From positions 6,076,001 through 6,140,000 of the forward strand of contig OZ244935.1 in the NCBI GenBank assembly GCA_965222005.1: a stretch of DNA of 64,000 nt, written 5' to 3'. Both the position numbers and the translations under genes were made by a program. Below, piece after piece: positions 37,455 through 49,400 of this stretch. The notes beneath the pieces were generated by a model. That model was not told where the DNA came from. It saw only the letters and a program-made list of their open reading frames with translations, and made no database searches. Source of the stretch: CBDCTM01 sp965222005. Its GTDB lineage: Bacteria > Bacteroidota > Bacteroidia > Chitinophagales > Saprospiraceae. Position 1 is the first letter of the stretch, and the number at the start of each line of letters is the position of its first letter.

Positions 37455-40400
37455 TTATTCCGTTTTTAGCAAACTCACATCGCCTTTAAACATTTCTGAA
37501 GATCCGTCTTCAAAATCCACCTCTGCATAATAAACATACACGCCCACCGGCAATTTTTCTCCGCCCGTCAAGCCATCCCAGCCTTCACTCTCCACCCCTA
37601 TCGGAATATCCTGCGCTTCGAACAACAACTCTCCCCAGCGGTTGAATATACGCAACAACCGGATCTGCTCAACACCCTCTCCTCCATAAATAGTAAACTT
37701 ATCATTTTGACCATCACCATTCGGAGTAAAGGCCGTTGGTATATAGATAGGATAGTCGCTCGAAACGGTCACATGTAGCTGCGCCTCAGCACGGCAGCCT
37801 TGCTCATTGTAGGCCACCACATCATAGCGGGTTGTGTAAACAGGACTTACAAAATGCTGCAAACAGTTGGAGCAATTCAAATCATCATTTGGGCGCCAGC
37901 TAATGCTATCTATGAGATAATTGCCAGCAACCGAAATGTCGGCTGTACCGCCCCTGCTGATCGTTGTATCGCCATTCGCCTGTATCACAAAAGGCACCGG
38001 ATGGCCAATAGAGACAGTATCGGACCAACTGCAGCCTTCGCTATCCACGATCTGACCAATGTATTGTCCGGTAGCTAGATACCTAAAAACAGAATCGGTA
38101 TAAGAGTAGGTATTCCCCAAATAAAAGGTGTAGTCCCCTGAACCACCGCTTGCATTGGCAAAAGTTATTTGCCCATCATCCGTATCATGGCAGGAAGTCG
38201 AGTCAGCTAAAAGCTGCGCGCTAATAGGTGCGGGCTCACTCAACAAAACAGAATCAATCCGTTCACAATTGTTGCCATCCGTCATCGTCACTATATACAA
38301 GCCCGGAGCCAACCCGCTAAGGCTGGTGCCAGTATTACCAGTGCTCCAATCAAAATGAAAAGGCGGCTCCCCATTCACATTAGTCACGTCCAAACTGCCA
38401 TCGGCCGCTCCGAAGCAGCTAATCGCCTGACTGATACTAATTTGCGGTTTGATGTCCGGTGTACAATTGCAATATTCCGTAGCTGTGACAATTACTGCCG
38501 GACAGCCACTATCGTCCGTGATTTCAAAATAATAGGGCGTTCCACTGTTGTACCAACTACTGGTAAACTGGCTGCTCGTTAGCGTAGCCGTACTATCACC
38601 GGCCAAGGTATAGGCTGCGGGGTTGCCTCCCGAAACATCGAAGGAAATAAAGTAAGCCGTGCCATCATTATTACAGCTAGTACTCAAATTAGATATTTTG
38701 GGAATCTCCAACACCGCAATAGTTACTGTGCTACCTCCGGGACCTACACTTCCCGAACAAGCGGAAGGATCGCTGCCTGACACCGACATCAGGGTATAGG
38801 TAGTTGTGCTAATCGGCACAAATTTCAATATATCGCCATCATTCAAATCGTAGTAATTCAAAGTATTGCTCCCATCTGAAAGGACAATATCGAAAGGCCC
38901 CATCCCGCTCAGGCTAAAAATGATGGAAGCGGAATCACCCTCACAAATTGTAGCATCGCCACTCATGGCTGCCGTTGGTTCCGGATAAAAAACTACAGGC
39001 TGCCCGGCTGCTATCGACAGGCACAGATCAGCATTGTTATCCAACACCGGAAATCCGCTACCATCATCATTGCCCACAACGGCACTGATGTAATACGTCT
39101 GGCCTAGTGTAAGAACAGGGTCGTAATCAAATTCGGGAATACTATTGGTCAGATACATCGTACCCAGGGTCATATCAGGTGAATCATGCAATACGAAACC
39201 GAGCGCATCGTCTGCATCCAGATTGCTTATATCAGCAATGTAGGTAGCCACCGCAGTCTGACTTTCACAAACCCAGAGAATTCCGGACTGCATGAGTCCG
39301 GCCTGAGAAGTGCAATCGCATTTGTGGTTGCCGCTAATTATTTGTGGCTCGCAGTTTCCGTCATCCGCAACCTCAAAATAATAAGCGCCTTCATTCGCAA
39401 TCCAGGTACTCGTAAAGGTATTGGTGGCAGCATCAAAACTACCGGCATCGCCACTAAACTGGTAGGCAGCCGGATTGCCACCATTCACCTCGAAGGTAAC
39501 CTGGAATTGGGTATTCGTACCATTACAGATTTTTTGAATATTGCTCACCACCGGCACATCGCGCACCGTGATGCTGGCCATCCCGCTATAGGTACCAGCA
39601 CATGCAGCCGAGGTATTGTCAACCACCGACACAATTGTATAATTCGTATTTACAGTAGGTCCGGCTCTCCAGGTACTTCCGTCCACTACATCATCAATGG
39701 AGATATTTTGAACACCATCGCTTATTACTACATCAAGTGGTGGCACTCCTGCTAATATATTGAAAGCAAGGTCGAAAGAATCGCCCAGACAAATCATAGC
39801 CGTACCGCTGATGGTCACATCAGGTTCTTCCAAAAACTGAACCGGCGTGCCTGCTGATACATCAAAGCACGCATGACTTTGATCTATGTTGCCCGATCCA
39901 TCATCCGGCCCGGCAATGGGCGAAATATAATAGGTAGTTCCCGTCATCATTCCTGCTTGCATGCCGAAACTGGCGCTATTGCTTATCGCAAACACATTGC
40001 CCAAACTACTGCCACTGCCATCGTGTAGCACAAATTGCAGCAAATCATTAGCAGCCGGATCCAATACCTCATCGCTATTGTGGGTAGCAGTTACACTCTG
40101 CGAAGCACAAACGGCCAGCATCATAGCATCCATGCTCCCGGCAGCTGTTGCACAATCACAGGTTTTTGTACCGGAAACATTGATGGAAGGACAACCGCTT
40201 GCATCACTAATGGTAAAATCGTACGTAGCTCCTGCCGCTATTTCATCACTCGTAAAGATGCTGCCCTGCAAAGTGCCGGCCCCTCCGCTTACTGAATAGC
40301 TGGCAGCATCACCACCACTTATGGTAAATGATACGGTATAACCACTTTTAGCCGCATTGCAAGTTTCTGTGAGCATCCCGGTGGCTAGTGGCGCAAAGAG

Positions 40401-43130
40401 GGTAAAACTGGTTGCTCCCGATACATTTCCGCTACAACCCATATTGTCGGTCACCGATACCAAAGTATAGGTAGCAGGAGCATTGAAAGTATGACTTACC
40501 TGATGACCGTCTGCAATAGCAGCCAGGTTGTATGAATTACTCTGATCATCCTGATATACAATATCAAACGGCCCTGATCCGCTAAAATTAAAGGTAATCT
40601 GCGCAGAGGAGCCTTCACAGAGATTGCCCGAACCACTAATGCTGGCCGTTGGGGGTGTACTGACGGTAAAGCTGGCTGGGCCGCCGCTGATCGTACCGGC
40701 ACAGCCGGATGGGTCACTTACCGAAACCAGGCTAAAGCTAGTGTTCGAGTTGATCGTAACTTTTTCAATATGTCCATCTGAAATTCCTGTGAGCGTTACA
40801 TCTGCATTGCCATCATTGTACACCACATCAAAAGGCCCCGTCCCTGTCAGGGAAAAGGTGAGGTCAACCTCATCGCCCGGGCAAACGGTACCACTACCAC
40901 TAATTGCTCCCGAGGGTGGCGTAGCCAAGTCAATATCCACTTCGGCAATATCGAAGCAACCAAGACTTGTCTCCAATCTCACCCAATAACTGGCATCATC
41001 ACTCACAATTGTATTCGACATCGCAAAAGTAGGAATGCCAAATTGTGCCAATGTAAGGCTGCTATAAAAGTACTTGGTAGCTATTACAACGCCGTTGGCT
41101 TCGGGCAGCGTCAAGGTATCCAAATCAACTGAGCTGCCCGGACAAAGTGGAGCGGGATTGATTACATCCGGCAGATCCGGCCCCGGATCGATCACCACAG
41201 TAATTCGTTCCACATCAAAGCAGCCATTGACGGTTTCATAGCGCACATAAAACACTCCGCTGGCACTTACCGAAGTGGATAGCATGGCATTAAGCTTTAC
41301 GGTTGCATCCAGACTATCTGTATGAAAAGTCATCGTCCCTCCTGAAAAGCCATTTGTTTCATTGATCGCCACATCATTAGCAAGATCAATCGTGTAAGGC
41401 CCGCAAGCAGGCGGCGGCTGTACTATACTGATCTGCGGATCTTCAATAGTCACCGCTACGGAGGTTACATCATAGCAATTTGCCGCACTCTCCATTCTTA
41501 TCCAATAGGTTCCGCTGTTCGACACTACCGGCGAAGATAATGTAGGTGTTCCTGCCTCAGCATCAGTCTGTGAAGCATGATAGGTCAAAAAGCCTCCTGA
41601 GCTACCACTGTTGCTTACCGAAATGGTGGTTAGATCTACCACTCCGGGAGCACAGGTCACGGAAGGAGCCTGAGCTGATATAATAGGCCTCCCCATGGTC
41701 GTCACTGCCAGGCAATTGGGCCCGACAGTACCACAGCCATTCGCTACATCCACACACACCGAACCGCCCGCGGCACCCCAATTGACCGCTACCGTACTGC
41801 CACTGGCTGACCCCACGATGGATGCCCCGCCTGTGGTAGTCCAGCTATAGGATGAGGCATTGTTGGCACTTACACTATATTGAACATTCGTACTATTTTC
41901 GCAAACGGTTCCAGGCCCGTTCACTTGAATCATATTGGGTGGATTATTCACCACAGTCACCGACACTGAATGGATACTATTTCCGGAAGGGCCTGTTATG
42001 GTAACACTGTAATTCGTTGATACTGAGGGCTTTGCGCGTGGAGAAGCCGAATTGGCCGGATCCAACAGTGAACCAACCGGCGACCATGAATAGGTGTAAG
42101 GACCGATACCTACTACATCTGCAAATAAGGTGGTGGTATCTCCAAGACAAATAACGGTATCCGTAGCGCCGGCAAAGGTATTTTCTACTCCACCGATGAC
42201 GTGGAAGGTAACGTCGCAATAGTCTCCAATCCAGCCATCTACCATAATGTAGTAAGTCTCTCCCGGGATCAGGTTATTGGCAGTCATGGTATCAGTAGTG
42301 ACCGCATTCGGGTTGGAACAATCGGAAACTATGGTAAAATTACTACAATCAGCGGTTTCAAAAATACCTGCCTGCACCCCTCTGTTCAATGTACAATTGG
42401 ATGAAGTGATTTCAATCTCTACCGTCGGATCGGATGCATTGAATGCAATCCAGAAGTTGTTTTCGATGTTTGCACAAAAACTGCCCATTGACGCCGGTTC
42501 ATTGGTAAAACTGGTAGTATTGGCACAGTAGCCATCCAGTATTTCGGTAAGTAGGATCGCATCGCAGCAAGCGTTACCGGGAATGGGATTGGGGTTGGTG
42601 AGGCAACTGATCGTTCCTGCAGGCGTAGCGGGCGTATGCGCATAGGCACAAATATCAAAGCTGCCATTGTTGTCGTTACCATTTTCCCAAACTCTCACCC
42701 AAAATGTACGGCCGACATGCTCAAAATTGCACCCATCATCCACCGTGATTTCAGCATTAAAGCCAATTCCACTATTATCATCACAGCTTACCAACGCCAG
42801 AGTATTGCAATCGGGGCCTTCATACACGGCCATTCCTCCATCTAGCAAACTTCCAGCAGTCATCTCGATGGTCACATGATAGCCATTATTGGGCATCACA
42901 AAGCTGAACCAGACATCACTGCCGCCATAACCAGCACAACCCGGATCGGGAATCCCTGAAGAAGTGGCGGTAGCATTGGAAGAGCTGATGCTGGTACAGC
43001 TGGTGCTGATCGGAAGGTTGATAGCATTGCAGGGAGTATCATTGAAGGCCGTAGCATGAGCAGAGCTGAAAAAGAGAAGACAGCACACCAGACTTAGGCA
43101 TTTCACGATATATTTTGAAAGTGTTTCCAT
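37455..43130 (-). CDS. T9SS type B surface protein with PPC, PKD-like and SprB-like modules
   Basis: The 1891-residue protein has a signal peptide (METLSKYIVKCLSLVCCLLFFSSAHA), two PPC-like beta domains (about 31-165 and 183-315), PKD/Ig-like modules (about 316-480), and several related modules with G-x-x-x-x-C-x-G-D-x-x-x-L-x-F and G-P-F-D-V-V-Y/I-V (four recognisable copies). Two SprB-type repeats lie at about 1570-1713, then an Ig-like module (about 1714-1792) and a type B sorting domain (about 1793-1891, IPTAFTPNGDGQND, FNRWGE, GDVSLL). The final two modules are shared with both giant neighbours, so the three genes form one family of surface cargo. It is probably anchored on the cell surface, with roles in adhesion or matrix binding. 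Confidence 0.92.
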   Translation of the reverse strand: METLSKYIVKCLSLVCCLLFFSSAHATAFNDTPCNAINLPISTSCTSISSSNATATSSGIPDPGCAGYGGSDVWFSFVMPNNGYHVTIEMTAGSLLDGGMAVYEGPDCNTLALVSCDDNSGIGFNAEITVDDGCNFEHVGRTFWVRVWENGNDNNGSFDICAYAHTPATPAGTISCLTNPNPIPGNACCDAILLTEILDGYCANTTSFTNEPASMGSFCANIENNFWIAFNASDPTVEIEITSSNCTLNRGVQAGIFETADCSNFTIVSDCSNPNAVTTDTMTANNLIPGETYYIMVDGWIGDYCDVTFHVIGGVENTFAGATDTVICLGDTTTLFADVVGIGPYTYSWSPVGSLLDPANSASPRAKPSVSTNYSVTITGPSGNSIHSVSVTVVNNPPNMIQVNGPGTVCENSTNVQYSVSANNASSYSWTTTGGASIVGSASGSTVAVNWGAAGGSVCVDVANGCGTVGPNCLAVTTMGRPIISAQAPSVTCAPGVVDLTTISVSNSGSSGGFLTYHASQTDAEAGTPTLSSPVVSNSGTYWIRMESAANCYDVTSVAVTIEDPQISIVQPPPACGPYTIDLANDVAINETNGFSGGTMTFHTDSLDATVKLNAMLSTSVSASGVFYVRYETVNGCFDVERITVVIDPGPDLPDVINPAPLCPGSSVDLDTLTLPEANGVVIATKYFYSSLTLAQFGIPTFAMSNTIVSDDASYWVRLETSLGCFDIAEVDIDLATPPSGAISGSGTVCPGDEVDLTFSLTGTGPFDVVYNDGNADVTLTGISDGHIEKVTINSNTSFSLVSVSDPSGCAGTISGGPASFTVSTPPTASISGSGNLCEGSSAQITFNFSGSGPFDIVYQDDQSNSYNLAAIADGHQVSHTFNAPATYTLVSVTDNMGCSGNVSGATSFTLFAPLATGMLTETCNAAKSGYTVSFTISGGDAASYSVSGGAGTLQGSIFTSDEIAAGATYDFTISDASGCPSINVSGTKTCDCATAAGSMDAMMLAVCASQSVTATHNSDEVLDPAANDLLQFVLHDGSGSSLGNVFAISNSASFGMQAGMMTGTTYYISPIAGPDDGSGNIDQSHACFDVSAGTPVQFLEEPDVTISGTAMICLGDSFDLAFNILAGVPPLDVVISDGVQNISIDDVVDGSTWRAGPTVNTNYTIVSVVDNTSAACAGTYSGMASITVRDVPVVSNIQKICNGTNTQFQVTFEVNGGNPAAYQFSGDAGSFDAATNTFTSTWIANEGAYYFEVADDGNCEPQIISGNHKCDCTSQAGLMQSGILWVCESQTAVATYIADISNLDADDALGFVLHDSPDMTLGTMYLTNSIPEFDYDPVLTLGQTYYISAVVGNDDGSGFPVLDNNADLCLSIAAGQPVVFYPEPTAAMSGDATICEGDSASIIFSLSGMGPFDIVLSDGSNTLNYYDLNDGDILKFVPISTTTYTLMSVSGSDPSACSGSVGPGGSTVTIAVLEIPKISNLSTSCNNDGTAYFISFDVSGGNPAAYTLAGDSTATLTSSQFTSSWYNSGTPYYFEITDDSGCPAVIVTATEYCNCTPDIKPQISISQAISCFGAADGSLDVTNVNGEPPFHFDWSTGNTGTSLSGLAPGLYIVTMTDGNNCERIDSVLLSEPAPISAQLLADSTSCHDTDDGQITFANASGGSGDYTFYLGNTYSYTDSVFRYLATGQYIGQIVDSEGCSWSDTVSIGHPVPFVIQANGDTTISRGGTADISVAGNYLIDSISWRPNDDLNCSNCLQHFVSPVYTTRYDVVAYNEQGCRAEAQLHVTVSSDYPIYIPTAFTPNGDGQNDKFTIYGGEGVEQIRLLRIFNRWGELLFEAQDIPIGVESEGWDGLTGGEKLPVGVYVYYAEVDFEDGSSEMFKGDVSLLKTE

Positions 43131-43429
43131 CTAAAGTACTTGATTGATTTGTTTGGTCAGGACGAACCCGACAGGCAGATGTAAAAGATCTCAAATGGTG
43201 GCTAGCTGTGGTTGAGCTAAGAGCTTGTCTAAAAAGCTCAAAAACATTTAGGGAATGGGTGTCTCAATAAATTTGGGAGGAGGTTTGCATCCTTATAATT
43301 GCAAAAGGTTTGCCACTTTATCAAGAAAAATCAGGGCTGAACAGAAGGGAAAAGCAAGTTGATATGAAAAAAAATATCAGTTATTAAACGCTGACTTTCA
43401 AATTATTACGCATTGAAAATAACAAATAT

Positions 43430-46400
43430 TTACCGAATTAAAGTGACATCTCCCTTGTAGAGTTGGATGCTGCCATCGATCAACTCGACTTCGGCAAAAT
43501 AAACGAATACCTGAGGGTTCATCAACCGGCCCCGAAAAAAGCCGCCCCAAGCCCGGGAAGGGTCATTCGGCTGGAAATTCAAGGCTTCATATACATTTTC
43601 GCCATAGCGATCAAAGAGCTTGAACGTTTTGATTTCGGCAACGGCCGCGCTGGCGAATAGCTGCAACATATCGTTGATACCATCACCATTGGGGCTAAAG
43701 GCATTGGGAATGAAGAGAGGATCCCGCGTTCGAACGTGAATCGTTTTTCGATCTGTAGCCGTACAGCCTGCTTCATCCACAATGGTCAATTCTACGGTGA
43801 CAGTAGCCAAAGGGCGGATAAATTGACTCAGACAGGCCGGACAAGAAACCTGCTCAAGGGGCAGCCACTCCACACGCACAAGCTGGCTTTGGGGCTTGTT
43901 GAATTGAGGATGGAGCAAGATGCTATCGCCCAAATCGATAAGTGTATCGATACCCAGAGCCAACACCAGAGGCTGAACTGCTGATAGCAATATAGTGGTA
44001 TCCCATTCACAGCCTGCTGCATCCTGAATGCTGATCTGATAGGAACCATCTTCCAAAAATTCAAAATTACTTTGACTTGTAAAAGGTTGATTATCAATAG
44101 AATACATATAAGGTCCTATCCCTCCTTCAATAGCATCAATTCGTATAAATCCTTTATCGACACAGTCGGGGGATTGAGCCAGAAGGCCAACTTGCTGAAC
44201 TCCTTCATTGCTCCCCGCCACGATCACCTCATCGCTGGCAGTACAGCCATTTGCCTGGTTGGTGACAAGCAGCATATAGGTGCCCGAAGCTTCTACCGCT
44301 GGAAAAAGAGTAGTATCACCCGCCACAATTGCCGGGCCATTCCATTGGTAGTGAATCAATGGTCCCACAGAGGACGAGCTCCCGTTGAGAAGTATCTGAG
44401 GCGTAAAGCAATCGAGCGAGGTATCCCTTCCGGCCACAGCTTGGGGTGCTTGTTGATCAGCAAATACCCATACCTCTGCCGAATCCACACAACTGTTTTC
44501 ATCATTGGTAATCACCAACGTATAAGCCCCGGCAGCATTGATCAAAGGCATCAAACTAGTATCGCCCGCCACAATATGCCCACCTTGTGATGCCTGCCAC
44601 TGAAAATGGAAGCCTGGCCCAGAGGAAGAGGTCATGGCGTTTAGCAGCAAAATACTATCCTTACAACTCAGCTCAGACGGAGGCTGAATGCTCACCGAGG
44701 GCGGCAAGGTATCCAGCCCTACTTGCATATAGCTGGTATCTTTACAACCGTTTTCAATATTTTGTACAATCAATTGGTAATTGCCACTAACCTCCACCTC
44801 CACATCCATCAAATTGCTGATCAAGGTGTTTTGCTGGTACCAGCTGAATTGCAACTGTCCGAAAGGCATCGAATTGCTGGCCGAAAGCAACACCGGAGTT
44901 TCCGAACAATCCAGCGATTGGTTGCCAATGATCCCTGCGTAAGCAAAGGGCTGGGCAATATTTTGCTCAAGTGAAAGTGTGTCGGATAGGGTACAGCCAG
45001 CAGAGCTTTCAGTGACCGTAAACACATAATCTCCAGGCTCAAAAACCCGCACAAAGAAAGTATCGCTCAAAGAAGTTCCCCCAGCAAGGGACCAATCGTA
45101 GCTCAACGCCCCACCATTGTTTTCCACCACACCTTTCAACAACACCGCATCAATTTGGCAATCCAATGTGTCGGTTGGTAAAAAATATAATTCCATCTCT
45201 ATCACCGCTAAATCCAGCACCACAAGGCTATCGCAGCCATTCACGCCGATCAGCAAAGTTTCATAATGGCCCGATAGCGTATAGTCCACACCACCCATCT
45301 CGTAGCTCTGACCTGTACAAATCGAGGGAGTCAAGGCCGTAACTACCGTATCGCTCACCGCTAAATCCAGCACCACAAGGCTATCACAGCCATTCACGCC
45401 GGTCAGCAAAGTTTCATAATGGCCCGATAGCGTATAGTCCACGCCGCCCATCTCGTAGCTCTGACCCGTACAAATCGAGGGAGTCAAGGCCGTAACTACC
45501 GTATCGCTCACCGCTAAATCCAGCACCACAAGGCTATCGCAGCCATTCACGCCGGTCAGCAAAGTTTCATAATGGCCCGATAGCGTATAGTCCACGCCGC
45601 CCATCTCGTAGCTCTGACCCGTACAAATCGAGGGAGTCAAGGCCGTAACTACCGTATCGCTCACCGCTAAATCCAGCACCACAAGGCTATCGCAGCCATT
45701 CACGCCGATCAGCAAGGTCTCATAATGGCCTGATAGCGTATAGTCCACACCACCCATCTCGTAGCTCTGACCCGTACAAATCGAGGGAGTCAAGGCCGTA
45801 ACTACCGTATCGCTCACCGCTAAATCCAGCACCACAAGGCTATCGCAGCCATTCACGCCGGTCAGCAAGGTCTCATAATGGCCTGATAGCGTATAGTCCA
45901 CACCACCCATCTCGTAGCTCTGACCTGTACAAATCGAGGGAGTCAAGGCCGTAACTACCGTATCGCTCACCGCTAAATCCAGCACCACAAGGCTATCACA
46001 GCCATTCACGCCGGTCAGCAAGGTCTCATAATGGCCCGACAGCGTATAGTCCACACCACCCATCTCGTAGCTCTGACCTGTACAAATCGAGGGAGTCAAG
46101 GCCGTAACTACCGTATCGCTCACCGCTAAATCCAGCACCACAAGGCTATCGCAGCCATTCACACCGATCAGCAAGGTCTCATAATGGCCCGACAGCGTAT
46201 AGTCCACCCCACCCATCTCGTAGCTCTGACCCGTACAAATCGAGGGAGTCAAGGCCGTAACTACCGTATCGCTCACCGCTAAATCCAGCACCACAAGGCT
46301 ATCGCAGTCATTCACGCCGATCAGCAAGGTCTCATAATGGCCTGATAGCGTATAGTCCACACCACCCATCTCGTAGCTCTGACCTGTACAAATCGAGGGA

Positions 46401-49400
46401 GTCAAGGCTGTAACTACCGTATCGCTCACCGCTAAATCCAGCACCACAAGGCTATCGCAGTCATTCACACCGATCAGCAAAGTTTCATAATGGCCCGACA
46501 GCGTATAGTCCACGCCGCCCATCTCGTAGCTCTGACCCGTACAAATCGAGGGAGTCAAGGCCGTAACTACCGTATCGCTCACCGCTAAATCCAGCACCAC
46601 AAGGCTATCGCAGCCATTCACACCGATCAGCAAAGTTTCATAATGGCCCGATAGCGTATAGTCCACGCCGCCCATCTCGTAGCTCTGACCCATGCAGATG
46701 CTGGGCGTAAGCGATACCAGCGACGTATCATTTACCAACAAATCCAAAACCACAAGGCTATCGCAACCATTCACGCCGATCAGCAAAGTTTCATAATGGC
46801 CCGACAGCGTATAGTCCACCCCACCCATCTCGTAGCTCTGACCCGTACAAATCGAGGGAGTCAAGGCCGTAACTACCGTATCGCTCACCGCTAAATCCAG
46901 CACCACAAGGCTATCGCAGCCATTCACACCGATCAGCAAGGTCTCATAATGGCCCGATAGCGTATAGTCCACACCACCCATCTCGTAGCTCTGACCCGTA
47001 CAAATCGAGGGAGTCAAGGCTGTAACTACCGTATCGCTCACCGCTAAATCCAGCACCACAAGGCTATCGCAGCCATTCACGCCGATCAGCAAGGTCTCAT
47101 AATGGCCTGATAGCGTATAGTCCACCCCACCCATCTCGTAGCTCTGACCCGTACAAATCGAGGGAGTCAAGGCTGTAACTACCGTATCGCTCACCGCTAA
47201 ATCCAGCACCACAAGGCTATCGCAGCCATTCACGCCCGTCAGCAAGGTCTCATAATGGCCCGACAGCGTATAGTCCACCCCACCCATCTCGTAGCTCTGA
47301 CCCGTACAAATCGAGGGAGTCAAGGCTGTAACTACCGTATCGCTCACCGCTAAATCCAGCACCACAAGGCTATCGCAGCCATTCACGCCGATCAGCAAGG
47401 TCTCATAATGGCCCGATAGCGTATAGTCCACGCCGCCCATCTCGTAGCTCTGACCCATGCAGATGCTGGGCGTAAGCGATACCAGCGATGTATCATTTAC
47501 CAACAAATCCAAAACCACAAGGCTATCACAGCCATTCACGCCCGTCAGCAAGGTCTCATAATGGCCTGATAGCGTATAGTCCACCCCACCCATCTCGTAG
47601 CTCTGACCTGTACAAATCGAGGGAGTCAAGGCTGTAACTACCGTATCGCTCACCGCTAAATCCAAAACCACAAGGCTATCACAACCATTCGCGCCGATCA
47701 GCAAGGTCTCATAATGACCCGACAGCGTATAGTCCACGCCGCCCATCTCGTAGCTCTGACCCATGCAGATGCCGGGCGTAAGCGATACCAGCGATGTATC
47801 ATTTACCAACAAATCCAAAACCACAAGGCTATCACAGCCATTCACGCCCGTCAGCAAGGTCTCATAATGGCCTGATAGCGTATAGTCCACCCCACCCATC
47901 TCGTAGCTCTGACCCATGCAGATGCCGGGCGTAAGCGATACCAGCGATGTATCATTTACCAACAAATCCAAAACCACAAGGCTATCACAGCCATTCACGC
48001 CCGTCAGCAAGGTCTCATAATGGCCCGACAGCGTATAGTCCACCCCACCCATCTCGTAGCTCTGACCCGTACAAATCGAGGGAGTCAAGGCTGTAACTAC
48101 CGTATCGCTCACCGCTAAATCCAGCACCACAAGGCTATCGCAGCCATTCACGCCGGTCAGCAAGGTCTCATAATGGCCTGATAGCGTATAGTCCACGCCG
48201 CCCATCTCGTAGCTCTGACCTGTACAAATCGAGGGAGTCAAGGCCGTAACTACCGTATCGCTCACCGCTAAATCCAGCACCACAAGGCTATCACAGCCAT
48301 TCACGCCGGTCAGCAAGGTCTCATAATGGCCTGATAGCGTATAGTCCACGCCGCCCATCTCGTAGCTCTGACCTGTACAAATCGAGGGAGTCAAGGCCGT
48401 AACTACCGTATCGCTCACCGCTAAATCCAGCACCACAAGGCTATCGCAGCCATTCGCGCCGATCAGCAAGGTCTCATAATGGCCCGATAGCGTATAGTCC
48501 ACGCCGCCCATCTCGTAGCTCTGACCCATGCAGATGCTGGGCGTAAGCGATACCAGCGACGTATCATTTACCAACAAATCCAAAACCACAAGGCTATCGC
48601 AACCATTCACGCCGGTCAGCAAAGTTTCATAATGGCCTGATAGCGTATAGTCCACACCACCCATCTCGTAGCTCTGACCCATGCAGATGCTGGGCGTAAG
48701 CGATACCAGCGACGTATCATTTACCAACAAATCCAAAACCACAAGGCTATCGCAGCCATTCACGCCGATCAGCAAGGTCTCATAATGGCCCGATAGCGTA
48801 TAGTCCACACCACCCATCTCGTAGCTCTGACCCATGCAGATGCCGGGCGTAAGCGATACCAGCGATGTATCATTTACCAACAAATCCAAAACCACAAGGC
48901 TATCACAGCCATTCGCGCCGATCAGCAAGGTCTCATAATGGCCCGATAGCGTATAGTCCACACCACCCATCTCGTAGCTCTGACCCATGCAGATGCTGGG
49001 CGTAAGCGATACCAGCGATGTATCATTTACCAACAAATCCAAAACCACAAGGCTATCACAGCCATTCACGCCGGTCAGCAAAGTTTCATAATGGCCCGAT
49101 AGCGTATAGTCCACGCCGCCCATCTCGTAGCTCTGACCCATGCAGATGCTGGGCGTAAGCGATACCAGCGACGTGTCGGTGACTGTTAAAAGCACTCTGA
49201 TAGTACTATCGCATTGATTGACTGTTGGGAGACTATAACTATAGGTTCCGGCGGTGGAGTAAGTATTTCCTCCAAAATTGTAGATGCCACCTTCACAAAT
49301 TGTATCTGCCAATTCGTTAATTGCACCTTGATGGATAAGCACATTGATGCAATTGGCGGTAATATCTCCACAGATAAGGGGATTGATTGGAGCATTGATG

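Noticed and set aside
45200..49177. CRISPR array
   Set aside because: The period is 153 bp with no unique spacers, it lies in one long open frame, and the units translate to one repeated protein module.
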